A stretch of DNA of 32,429 nucleotides from Bacteroidales bacterium (GTDB lineage: Bacteria; Planctomycetota; Planctomycetia; Gemmatales; Gemmataceae): contig JAIXLE010000170.1 in NCBI GenBank assembly GCA_026931725.1, positions 1 through 32,429 of the forward strand, in the 5' to 3' direction. How positions within the stretch are numbered: position 1 is the first letter of the stretch; each line of letters begins with the position of its first letter. A model generated the notes under the pieces. It was given only the letters and a program-made list of their open reading frames with translations. It made no database searches and was not told the DNA's origin. A program made the position numbers and the translations under genes. Of the stretch, positions 23,468 through 30,499 are shown in pieces.

Positions 23468-24481
23468 ATGACCCATGTGCTTGCTCTTTCCGGGTTGACT
23501 GTGCGACGGCCGGACTTGGTCCTCGGAGTCGATGGCGGTGGAACGCACACGGTCGCGGTGCTGGCCCAGCGAACCAGTGGCCGGGTTCTGGGACGGGGCG
23601 CCGCCGGGGCTTCCAACATTCAGTCCGCCGGGGAGCAATCCGCCTTGCGGGCTTTGGAAGAATCCATCGAGCAGGCATTCGATCAAGCGGGGCAACCGCG
23701 CGAACCGGTCGCGGCGGCTTGCCTGGGGTTGGCGGGTGTCGATCGGAACGAAGGGCTGGATGTCATCCAGAACTGGGCCGCACGCTACGAACTGGCCGGG
23801 CTTGTGCCGGTGGCGAACGATGCCACGCTGCTGCTCGCCGCGGGAACGCCAGAAGGGTGGGGCGTGGCCGTGGTGGCTGGCACCGGCTCGATCGCGTTCA
23901 CCCGTACTCCCACAGGGCAGGTGGACCGCTGCGGCGGTTGGGGCTACCTTCTCGGCGATGAAGGAAGTGGCTATCAGATCGCGCTCGCGGGCTTGCGCGC
24001 TGTTTGCCGGGCTTACGATCAATGCAGCCCGCCGACACAGTTGCTCACACGCATTCTGCGCCACATGGGCTTACCGGATGGGGATGGGCCAAGCCTGATT
24101 CCTGCGGTTTACCGAGGCAAGTGGGATCGGACGGTCCTGGCGAGCTTGGCTCCGATCGTATTGGAAGCTGCCCAGGACGGCGACGCGATCGCCTGTGCTA
24201 TTGTGACGGAACAAGCCGTGGCCCTGGCGAAAACGACCGCAGTGGCCGCCCAAAAATGCGGGTTCCCCCCAGGGGCGGTTCCGTTGGCCCTCACCGGCGG
24301 GGTCATCCTGGGGAGCGCACTGTTTCGCCGCCTGTATCTGCATGCCCTGGTGGAAGCAGGATTCCATGCGGAACCAATCCAGTGCGTCTCAGAACCGTGC
24401 GTGGGAGCCGTGAAGGTCGCCTGTCAGGCCGCCTCTTCTCGTGGAGTCTCGTGGAAGTCCTCAGGCGACCCGGCCCAGTGA
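23468..24481 (+). CDS. BadF/BadG/BcrA/BcrD-type kinase, probable N-acetylglucosamine kinase
   Basis: Sugar kinase of the ASKHA (actin/hexokinase) fold, related to eukaryotic N-acetylglucosamine kinase and bacterial glucosamine/MurNAc kinases. Phosphate 1 motif: GVDGGGTHTVAVLA (21-34). AGASNIQSAG (44-53) and AAACLGLAGVDR are typical of the NAGK group. Phosphate 2 is VVAGTGSIAF (residues about 136-145), then GGWGYLLGDEGSGYQIA. The adenosine motif is LALTGGVILGSALF. The length is 337 residues. The ATG at 23468 has no Shine-Dalgarno; GTG or TTG codons at positions 12 and 17 are alternatives, since the first 17 residues look non-homologous. Its 3' end overlaps the AnmK-like gene by 21 bases, tail to tail. 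A role in recycling amino sugars is likely. Confidence 0.85.
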   Translation: MTHVLALSGLTVRRPDLVLGVDGGGTHTVAVLAQRTSGRVLGRGAAGASNIQSAGEQSALRALEESIEQAFDQAGQPREPVAAACLGLAGVDRNEGLDVIQNWAARYELAGLVPVANDATLLLAAGTPEGWGVAVVAGTGSIAFTRTPTGQVDRCGGWGYLLGDEGSGYQIALAGLRAVCRAYDQCSPPTQLLTRILRHMGLPDGDGPSLIPAVYRGKWDRTVLASLAPIVLEAAQDGDAIACAIVTEQAVALAKTTAVAAQKCGFPPGAVPLALTGGVILGSALFRRLYLHALVEAGFHAEPIQCVSEPCVGAVKVACQAASSRGVSWKSSGDPAQ

Positions 24482-25675
24482 GGCGTATTCTGCCGTTTGC
24501 CGGGCCATCCAATGCGTACAAGCGGACCAGTTCCGAATATCTCCCGGAATGATCCGACCGATCAACCGGCCGCCAGCTGCTCCGGTGAGCATGGGAAGAT
24601 TCCCCGCGACTCCATCCAGGGTCAATGCCGCCAGCACGGCCGCCGCGGCTGCGGATCGCCCCGTGGACGGAATGCCGATCTCGCTGAGACTCGCCAGCGG
24701 TTGTTCGGGAAACTGATCGGCCAGCAGCTTCCAGAGGAAACCGTTCCGTACACCGCCACCACTCATCAAGACACGCCGATCCGAACTCGCTGGGGGCAGC
24801 CAACGGTTGATGCTTGCGCCGATGTTCTCCGCGACAAAATGCGTGGCCGTGCAGAGCAGATCATTCAAACTGCCACCCAGTTCCCGCGATCGTTCAAACG
24901 CATCGACGAGGAACGGCATTCCTAACAGGGTTCGCGGCAAGGATTTGGGCGGTGCGCGATGGACAAACGGGTGCGCTTGCCAGCGTTCCCGGATCGCGGT
25001 CAGGCAGCGCCCCTGTACCGCACGTTTTCCCCCAGCGTCGTAGGGTTCCCGCTCACGGGTGCCGAGTCGGGTGATGTCATCCAGAAGGCGAGTACCGGGG
25101 CCAGCTTCAAAGCCGATGATTTCGGTCACTTTGCACCCTGCGGGGATGAACAAGACCGATGCCACCGAACCGAGATGAATGAGTACCCGTTCCTCGGTAG
25201 GGTGTCGAGCCAGCAGATAATCCGCGGCGGGGGTGATGAATTGCCCGCTGCCACCGGCGGTGACATCCCGACCGCGAAACCCCGTGATAACGGTCAACCC
25301 GGTCTGCTCGGCGACCCATTCCGCCGGCGTGGCCGTAGGGTACTCGTTGTCGGTGCCGGTACGGCATTCCGGGAGCCGGGCCAATAAGCCGATACACTGC
25401 ACGGAGCGAAAATCACAGCGGGCACTGGTAGCGGCTTGACGGGCCGCTTGTGCGACCGTCTCACCGAGGGTTTGATTGAGCTCCGCTGGCCATTTCTCCC
25501 CGAGTCGAAACGCGGCTCGGGCGGCTTGACTGGTTTCCTGCGAGAAAGGGATGCGTGCGGTGCCGGTGATGGTGGGTGTTAGCCCCAAGCCGATTCCGGC
25601 CGCTTGCACCAAGACGGCATCCGCGGCCTCAAAACCGGAACCGATGGACAAACCGATGATGGCGCGGGAGTTCAT
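24461..25675 (-). CDS. AnmK-like anhydro-N-acetylmuramic acid kinase homologue, divergent
   Basis: Member of the AnmK family, which opens and phosphorylates 1,6-anhydro-MurNAc during peptidoglycan recycling. Conserved parts: QTGLTVITGFRGRDVTAGG (124-142), with D137 at the place of the catalytic Asp, FEAGPGTRLLDD, and VLMSGGGVRNGFLWKLLADQ near the C-terminus. The N-terminal phosphate loop is unusual. The family has GLMSGTSLDGID, whereas this protein has IGLSIGSGFEAADAVL (7-22). NIGGIAN is also changed, to HLGSVAS. The 404-residue length is somewhat above the family norm (about 370). AGGGAG precedes the ATG. It could be a low-activity or re-purposed kinase. The convergent N-acetylglucosamine-kinase-like neighbour supports a cell-wall sugar theme. 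Confidence 0.8.
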   Translation of the reverse strand: MNSRAIIGLSIGSGFEAADAVLVQAAGIGLGLTPTITGTARIPFSQETSQAARAAFRLGEKWPAELNQTLGETVAQAARQAATSARCDFRSVQCIGLLARLPECRTGTDNEYPTATPAEWVAEQTGLTVITGFRGRDVTAGGSGQFITPAADYLLARHPTEERVLIHLGSVASVLFIPAGCKVTEIIGFEAGPGTRLLDDITRLGTREREPYDAGGKRAVQGRCLTAIRERWQAHPFVHRAPPKSLPRTLLGMPFLVDAFERSRELGGSLNDLLCTATHFVAENIGASINRWLPPASSDRRVLMSGGGVRNGFLWKLLADQFPEQPLASLSEIGIPSTGRSAAAAAVLAALTLDGVAGNLPMLTGAAGGRLIGRIIPGDIRNWSACTHWMARQTAEYASLGRVA

Positions 25676-25872
25676 CGCTTCTCCCTATTGAGAACTCGCG
25701 GAATGTGATACACGGAATAGGGCGGATCGATCCGAATGCGACCACAGGGTACGACATTCCCCCATTCTCCTTTTCGGATCGAATGGAGGCGTTTCCTGAC
25801 ACGAAATGGATACTCGCTCAGACGAAAGGATGAACCCGGAATCACCCGCACCGCATGGAAGCCCGGACGCGG

Positions 25873-26640
25873 TTACGCGGCTTCCACCAGAGCCGGTTCC
25901 GAGAATCGGGCCGAAGCCTGAACAAAGCAGTCAAAAACCTGGCGGTCGAGTGCGGACGCGGTATCGGCCTCCGGGTGCCACTGGGTGCCGATGCAGAACC
26001 AAGTATCATCGGTGGCTTCGATCGCTTCAATAATGCCGTCAGGAGATCGCGCGGCGACCCGTAGCCGTTTGCCGATTTTGTCCACGGCCTGATGGTGGCC
26101 GCTGTTGACCCGGAGTTCCGTGGCCCCGTAAATGTCGTGCAGGGTGCTATTGGGCTCGACGAGAACGATGTGCCGATGGGGGCCGCCGCTGGGGTCGAAG
26201 TGCGGCATCGCCTTCGGGTTATCGGTGGGCAAGTGCAGGAACAGGCTGCCGCCGAAGTGGATGTTGAGCAGTTGCATGCTCACACCGATGGCCAGGAGCG
26301 GCATCCGTTTCTCAACGATCCGCGTCATCAAATAGCGGTCGCTGTCTTCGCGGCGTGCGGACATCGGGTGAACGGCCGTGGTGAGCGGTTGTCCGCTGCG
26401 GCGGGGGTCCAGGTCGAGGCCGCCGACCATGATGATGCCGGACACCATTTCCAGCAAGGTGTTCAATTCACCGAAATTTTCTTTCTGCATCGGCGGAAGC
26501 AGAATCGGCAGCCCACCCGCGGTGAGAATCGCGTCAAAATACCCGGCATTGATTCGGGCGAACGGCGCACCGTTTTTGGGCGTATAGTAGTCAGCGGCAA
26601 TGCCGATCAGCGGGCGTGCTGGGGCGGGACGGACAGCCAT
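25873..26640 (-). CDS. Peptidase C26 / gamma-glutamyl-GABA hydrolase-like protein lacking the catalytic cysteine
   Basis: Class I glutamine-amidotransferase fold of the PuuD type, which normally cleaves gamma-glutamyl-GABA in putrescine breakdown. The fold is clear: PLIGIAADYY (10-19), AGGLPILLPP (41-50), GIIMVGGLDLDP (68-79), RVNSGHHQAVD and IGTQWHPEAD (217-226) with the catalytic His222 and Glu224. The nucleophile elbow, normally GICRGMQLLN, reads AIGVSMQLLN (117-126): the catalytic Cys is Gly119 and the next residues are changed too. The codon is GGT, and the frame is otherwise intact over 255 residues. It is thus a probable non-catalytic binding or regulatory protein, or it uses another chemistry. 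A strong ribosome-binding site (GGAGGGGG) and an upstream hairpin precede it. Confidence 0.82.
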   Translation of the reverse strand: MAVRPAPARPLIGIAADYYTPKNGAPFARINAGYFDAILTAGGLPILLPPMQKENFGELNTLLEMVSGIIMVGGLDLDPRRSGQPLTTAVHPMSARREDSDRYLMTRIVEKRMPLLAIGVSMQLLNIHFGGSLFLHLPTDNPKAMPHFDPSGGPHRHIVLVEPNSTLHDIYGATELRVNSGHHQAVDKIGKRLRVAARSPDGIIEAIEATDDTWFCIGTQWHPEADTASALDRQVFDCFVQASARFSEPALVEAA

Positions 26641-26974
26641 AAACGAAATCCCCCTCCGTGGACCGGCAATCGGGGGATCCTTCCCCCGCCGGTAGGTTTG
26701 CGGTGAGTGTGGAACTCAGGAAAAGAAGTGTACCCAAGAGAAAACATCGGAAGCAAGCCGGATTTGTCTGCTCTGTTATTCTTGCTTCCATTGGCGCATT
26801 CGCGTCGTTCGGTGCCAGCAGCCAAGAACACTCGCATCGGTGGGATATTCTCCAGGTTCCGATGACGAAATCACGCCTGTGATGGAGGGAACAGACATTA
26901 TCGCGGAAACCATCACATGGCTCCGCGCACTGCTAGAATGACAATGATCCACTCCTCAAAGCGGAGCAACGGCC
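26641..26974. promoter_or_regulatory. Divergent promoter region between the C26-like gene and the CBS gene
   Basis: About 334 bases without a gene. It contains the leader hairpin of the C26-like gene (26663-26692). For the CBS gene there is an extended -10 element TGCTAGAATG, with TAGAAT at 26934-26939, 36 bases before its start; no good -35 box accompanies it. I see nothing else in the middle part. Confidence 0.5.
26663..26692 (-). promoter_or_regulatory. Leader hairpin that could exchange with the ribosome-binding site
   Basis: In the minus-strand leader, CGGGGG pairs with CCCCCG around a six-base loop, extended by CCGG pairing across a four-base bulge. The 3' arm sequence ATCCCCC (complement of 26672-26678) is also an exact complement of GGGGGAT in the ribosome-binding site (complement of 26648-26654). 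The arm can therefore pair either within the hairpin or with the ribosome-binding site, but not both. Confidence 0.5.
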
Positions 26975-27373
26975 ATGATGACTCTCCAGGCGCAATCGGC
27001 CCGCGATGTGATGACTCCTGGGCCATACTCTCTGGCGGCTTCCGAGACTCCCGAGAAAGCGGCCGAGTTCCTGATTTCCCGTGGCTTCGGGTCCGCCGTC
27101 GTCATTGACGATGCGGGGCATCCGATTGGTGTGGTGACGAAGTCCGATTTGCTGATTCACCAACAAGCCACCACGGAACACCCCACACCCCGCATGACGA
27201 CGGTTCGGGATGTGATGACACCCGCCGTATTTACCGTTCACTTGGAGACACCGATTGCCTCCGTGGTTCGGCAATTCCTCGTACTCAACATCCACCATCT
27301 TTTTGTGGCGGATCCGGGCGGAACGATTGTAGGAATCATTAGCCCCTTAGACATCCTCCGCAAACTTCTGTGA
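26975..27373 (+). CDS. Two-CBS-domain protein
   Basis: A 132-residue protein made of a tandem CBS (Bateman) pair and nothing else. First domain: SARDVMTPGPYSLAASETPE, then GSAVVIDDAGHPIGVVTKSDL. Second domain: TVRDVMTPAVFTVHLETPI, then HHLFVADPGGTIVGIISPLDIL. Bateman pairs bind adenine nucleotides (AMP, ATP, SAM), so this is likely a cytosolic energy or redox sensor acting on an unknown partner. GGAG lies nine bases before the start, where two ATG codons stand in tandem (26975 and 26978). It converges on the small membrane-protein gene 12 bases away. Confidence 0.88.
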   Translation: MMTLQAQSARDVMTPGPYSLAASETPEKAAEFLISRGFGSAVVIDDAGHPIGVVTKSDLLIHQQATTEHPTPRMTTVRDVMTPAVFTVHLETPIASVVRQFLVLNIHHLFVADPGGTIVGIISPLDILRKLL

Positions 27374-27384
27374 CCGTGCGTGTG

Positions 27385-27573
27385 TTACAAGCCGGGGTAA
27401 AACTTCTTCGCATATGTCCCCAGGTAGTTCAGCAACCCCGCGCAGATGACACCCAGAAACAGAATCGCCCAGACATTGAAGGCGAATTTGTACGCGAAAC
27501 ACCGACACCCACCAGGGTACAGGGCATCATCGGCCTCGGTCGCGGTGGGTGCTGGGGATGGTGTGGGATTCAT
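27385..27573 (-). CDS. Small membrane protein, unknown function
   Basis: I do not recognise this family. The 62-residue frame has a Pro/Thr/Ala-rich, slightly acidic N-terminus, a Cys pair in GGCRCFAYK (21-29), one strong hydrophobic helix (FNVWAILFLGVICAGLLNYL, 32-51) and a short basic end. GGGGG lies eight bases before the ATG, and the protein composition is sensible, both of which favour a real gene. It would be a single-pass membrane protein with the N-terminus probably outside. It is convergent with the CBS gene and divergent from the aminotransferase. Confidence 0.6.
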   Translation of the reverse strand: MNPTPSPAPTATEADDALYPGGCRCFAYKFAFNVWAILFLGVICAGLLNYLGTYAKKFYPGL

Positions 27574-27741
27574 TGGTTACGCCCCCAAATCTTGGCCGAA
27601 TCGACAGATCGGTACTCGTCTTCTATCATCGACCACATCGGCCACCGATACCAGATGGAATGGTCGGAATTCTCCGCGTTCCGCCGCCCGCGTCCTCACC
27701 ATGCGGGTTCGGCAATCCCTTCTTGTGCGATCAGATTTACC

Positions 27742-28674
27742 ATGAATCCGCATTACCCCGCTTGGCGGAATGGGACCGTCCTTCCCGCCCAGGAATTGAC
27801 GATTGCGGCGACGGATGCCGGGTTCGTGTCCGCCGCGACGATCACCGATTCCTGTCGAACCTATCAGCATCGGTTGTTCCGTTGGCCGGATCATCTGCGG
27901 CGACTGCGGCACGATTGCGCGGTCTGCCGCATTCCGTTGCCGTATGCCGATACCGAACTCACAGCCGCGGCCGAAGGTTTGATCGCCGCGGGTGCCGACC
28001 GCCTCGCCCTGGGGCAGGATCTGTTGGTGACCATCTTCGTAACACCCGGACCACTCGCCTATCTGACCGGCGCGGCCGCGTCTGGACCGCCGACGGTCGG
28101 CATGACGGTTCGCCCCTTGGCGTTGGAGCGGTATCGCCGTTTCTTCACCGAAGGAGTCACGCTGGCGGTGGCGGGTGTCTGGCCGTCGGATCCGCAGGGC
28201 ATTATTCCTGGGGAAGTGAAGCACCGGAGTCGTCTGCACTGGTGGCTGGCCGATCAGGCCGTGCGTGACCCTGCCCATCCGCATTCCGCGCCGGGGGCGG
28301 TCGCCGTGCTGGTCGATCAGTTCGGCCAGCGTCCCGATACCGGGTTGGGTTCCATCCTGGCCGTGGAGAACGATACCGTCATTTGTGCCCCAGTGGGTAC
28401 GGTGCAGGCCAGTATCAGCGTGGCGGTGGTCCGCGAACTGTGCCAAACCCACGGCATCCCCATGCGGGAAGGTTCCATTCGGTTCGATCGGGCTTCCGAA
28501 CTGCTGCTCGCCGGGTCGGGGTTCGGGCTCGCCGGAGTGAGTCGATTCCTCGCGGAGGGGCGTTGTCGAGAGTTCCCCTGGCCTGGGCCTCTCACGCAGC
28601 AGTTGTTATTGGCGTGGTCTGAATGTGTCGGACTGGATCACGTTCAGCAATTCATTGCGGAAGCCACGGAGTGA
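27742..28674 (+). CDS. Class IV PLP-dependent aminotransferase
   Basis: Fold type IV PLP enzyme, the group of branched-chain and D-amino acid aminotransferases and aminodeoxychorismate lyase. The N-terminus WRNGTVLPAQELTIAATDAG aligns with the family start. The Schiff-base lysine is K160 in GEVKHRSRLHWWLADQA, and the cofactor-binding Glu is E209 in ILAVENDTV. The usual SN-F-V segment after that Glu is replaced by CAPVGTVQASIS, so the substrate pocket differs from typical branched-chain enzymes. The start is the ATG at 27742 (310 residues); the frame is open far upstream, but that part is not family-like. It ends one base before the stop codon of the convergent FHA gene. Confidence 0.85.
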   Translation: MNPHYPAWRNGTVLPAQELTIAATDAGFVSAATITDSCRTYQHRLFRWPDHLRRLRHDCAVCRIPLPYADTELTAAAEGLIAAGADRLALGQDLLVTIFVTPGPLAYLTGAAASGPPTVGMTVRPLALERYRRFFTEGVTLAVAGVWPSDPQGIIPGEVKHRSRLHWWLADQAVRDPAHPHSAPGAVAVLVDQFGQRPDTGLGSILAVENDTVICAPVGTVQASISVAVVRELCQTHGIPMREGSIRFDRASELLLAGSGFGLAGVSRFLAEGRCREFPWPGPLTQQLLLAWSECVGLDHVQQFIAEATE

Positions 28675-28675
28675 G

Positions 28676-29404
28676 TTATCCTTCGACTCGCAGTTGCACC
28701 GTGCCAACCTGCACGACATCGCCCGGTTTGAGCAATCGCTGCTGACCGGGATGGATTCGCAAGCGATTGACGAACGTGCCATTCAGACTGTTGAGGTCTT
28801 CGATCACGATCTGCCCGTGGTGCAGTGTCACGAGGGCATGTTGCCGCGAGGTCCAGATTTGGTCTTCCGGTTCCTGACCGACAAGGTCGATGTCGACGGG
28901 TTTATCTGCTGATCGCCCAATCAGGTTCTTCCCTTCTAACAACGGATAGCCGACGTGGAGCCGCTCTCCCCGCACGACGCGGAAGAGTTGTGTTGTGGGT
29001 GCGGGCGGCGGGTACGCTTCCACCAAACGCGGTTCTGGGATCGGTTCCTGAAGCGTCGCCGCGGCGCGATCGCGAACGGGGTTCCCCAGTAGGGGCGGGA
29101 TGCCGACCGCACTCGGCAAACGCACGATGGCCAAGCCCGGAATGACGGAAGACCCATCATCATAATCCTGATCGGTTTCCGTGATCGGTTCGACCATCGG
29201 GGCGGGCAGGGGTGCGGGTGGCGGGTCGATCACCGTGGCATCCGCACGTTCACGCGGCGTGCCGTTGGGGTGGTCGATGATGGTCATCTGTTCGCCAGTA
29301 TCACCGTTGACCGCGGAATGCGAACGGTTCATGCGTGCGCCACACCGAGGGCATTCCTGGCGATCCGCTGGCAAGGTCATACGACACGCGGGACAAATGG
29401 GCAT
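28676..29404 (-). CDS. Zinc-ribbon and FHA-domain protein
   Basis: Likely signalling adaptor that recognises phosphothreonine. The N-terminus holds a zinc ribbon, C4-x2-C7 and C18-x2-C21. A disordered Pro/Asp-rich linker of about 110 residues follows. The FHA domain occupies the C-terminus (about 155-242), with LIGRSADKPVD, TSRQHALV and DLNSLNGTFVN supplying the Arg, Ser-Arg-x-His and Asn of the phosphothreonine site. The length is 242 residues. GGGAG lies eight bases before the ATG. In planctomycetes such proteins commonly serve Ser/Thr kinases, but no kinase gene is next to it. Its promoter lies within an inverted repeat at 29474-29509. Confidence 0.88.
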   Translation of the reverse strand: MPICPACRMTLPADRQECPRCGARMNRSHSAVNGDTGEQMTIIDHPNGTPRERADATVIDPPPAPLPAPMVEPITETDQDYDDGSSVIPGLAIVRLPSAVGIPPLLGNPVRDRAAATLQEPIPEPRLVEAYPPPAPTTQLFRVVRGERLHVGYPLLEGKNLIGRSADKPVDIDLVGQEPEDQIWTSRQHALVTLHHGQIVIEDLNSLNGTFVNRLRIHPGQQRLLKPGDVVQVGTVQLRVEG

Positions 29405-29473
29405 GTCGGGCGCTCCCGAACTAAGATCGTAGGGCGATCCGGGTACGAGTCCGTCGATAAACGGGGTCAGTCC

Positions 29474-29509
29474 GAATGATGGGCGTGTCCAAACTATAAC
29501 GCATCATTC
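29474..29509 (-). promoter_or_regulatory. Inverted repeat enclosing a -10 box upstream of the FHA gene
   Basis: GAATGATG (29474-29481) and CATCATTC (29502-29509) are perfect complements with a 20-base spacer. The minus-strand TATAGT (29493-29498) lies in the spacer, with GCGACA as a poor -35 box 18 bases upstream. The arrangement looks like an operator around a promoter, or a hairpin. Confidence 0.45.
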
Positions 29510-29518
29510 CGGCCCTGT

Positions 29519-29538
29519 CGCGTGGGTTCTTCCACGCG
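29519..29538 (-). terminator. Hairpin between the lipoprotein and FHA genes
   Basis: CGCGTGG pairs perfectly with CCACGCG around a six-base loop. It lies about 80 bases beyond the stop codon of the lipoprotein gene and upstream of the FHA promoter, so it may end the lipoprotein transcript. No T-tract is visible. Confidence 0.45.
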
Positions 29539-29619
29539 GGGCCAAGTCTCGACCTTCTCGCCCCGAATCTCCTACGTCTCGGACGGCGTAACGGCTGTGG
29601 GCTTCAAGCGTTCCACCGA

Positions 29620-30366
29620 TTAGGGTGTCACAACTGCAATCGGCCCGGCGGGGAGCTGGATCGCGTTGGAAGTGGTGGTCGCGGTTGTCGTGGTCTTGGC
29701 GGGTAGAGCGGGGACATCCTGAATCCAGCCGGTTTGTGGCGGACCCACGGGCACGGCGACGGGGCGTTCCGGCGGGGTCAAGTTCGTCAATCCGGCTGCG
29801 GGTGGCGTGGACGGTTCTTTCCACCGATCCGTACTGGCTAGCGAGGGTGGAGATTGCGGAACGACGACCGCGGCGGGTGGCGTGGGAGTCGCAATCGGCG
29901 AAGTCGTGCGGGCCGGCACGATTACAGTGGCAGGCGATGTTGTGGCAATGGGTTGTCGCACGGGGGCCGCCGGCTGCACGGCGTATTGCGTTCCCGCCGT
30001 CGTAGGCATGGTGTTGGTTTGAATAGTGGCCAGGGAGCGTTGCTCGATAAATCCATCGTTCGATGGAGAAGGGCGTTGATACGATGGTGGCCGAATGGAT
30101 GTGGTCGGTGATGTCGTGCGAGTGGAGACAGGCGTGAGGGATGCCGGGGCTGATGCCGGAGCCGATGGTGCGGGTGCCGGTGTGGACGATGTTTGTGGTG
30201 GGGCACCGTGACGGTTGTTCAGGTCCGGTGCAGGGAGGCTCGACGGTAACGGCAAGCCCGACGGCGGAAGATCGAGTTTTTTGCCACTCGACGCACAGCC
30301 GGTCAACCATCCCGTGACCAGAATCCCCAGACAAGCCCACCCGTTCCGCCGCAATCCTTGCGCCAT
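29620..30366 (-). CDS. Pro/Thr/Ala-rich lipoprotein, unknown function
   Basis: A 248-residue protein with a lipoprotein signal: a basic start (MAQGLRRNG), a hydrophobic core and the lipobox LTGC at about residues 21-24, so it should be lipidated at that Cys and anchored in a membrane. The rest is low-complexity sequence rich in Pro, Thr, Ala and Ser (for example TPAPAPSAPASAPASLTP) with no recognisable domain. It is probably extended, like a cell-wall-spanning or surface spacer. The start is the ATG at 30366 with GGGGG upstream; an in-frame ATG at 30432 would add a non-signal-like stretch. It would be a substrate of the Lgt enzyme encoded at 17837-19246. Confidence 0.75.
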   Translation of the reverse strand: MAQGLRRNGWACLGILVTGWLTGCASSGKKLDLPPSGLPLPSSLPAPDLNNRHGAPPQTSSTPAPAPSAPASAPASLTPVSTRTTSPTTSIRPPSYQRPSPSNDGFIEQRSLATIQTNTMPTTAGTQYAVQPAAPVRQPIATTSPATVIVPARTTSPIATPTPPAAVVVPQSPPSLASTDRWKEPSTPPAAGLTNLTPPERPVAVPVGPPQTGWIQDVPALPAKTTTTATTTSNAIQLPAGPIAVVTP

Positions 30367-30499
30367 CGGAAACCCCCACGGTCTATCAATTTCTGCCCGT
30401 CCGCGAACCGTCCTTGGTTCCATCGGGCGCACACGGCTAGCCAGCGGGGAGGCTTTTAGGCATGACCCAAATCCTTGTCAACACGAGCCCACGCCACGA

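Noticed and set aside
25736-26064. Plus-strand open frames between anmK-like and C26-like genes
   Set aside because: Mostly antisense to the C26-like gene, Pro/Arg-rich, and without ribosome-binding sites.
27370-27741. N-terminal extension of the aminotransferase by 124 residues
   Set aside because: The extension overlaps the small membrane-protein gene in antisense and lacks family resemblance; the ATG at 27742 fits the family start exactly.
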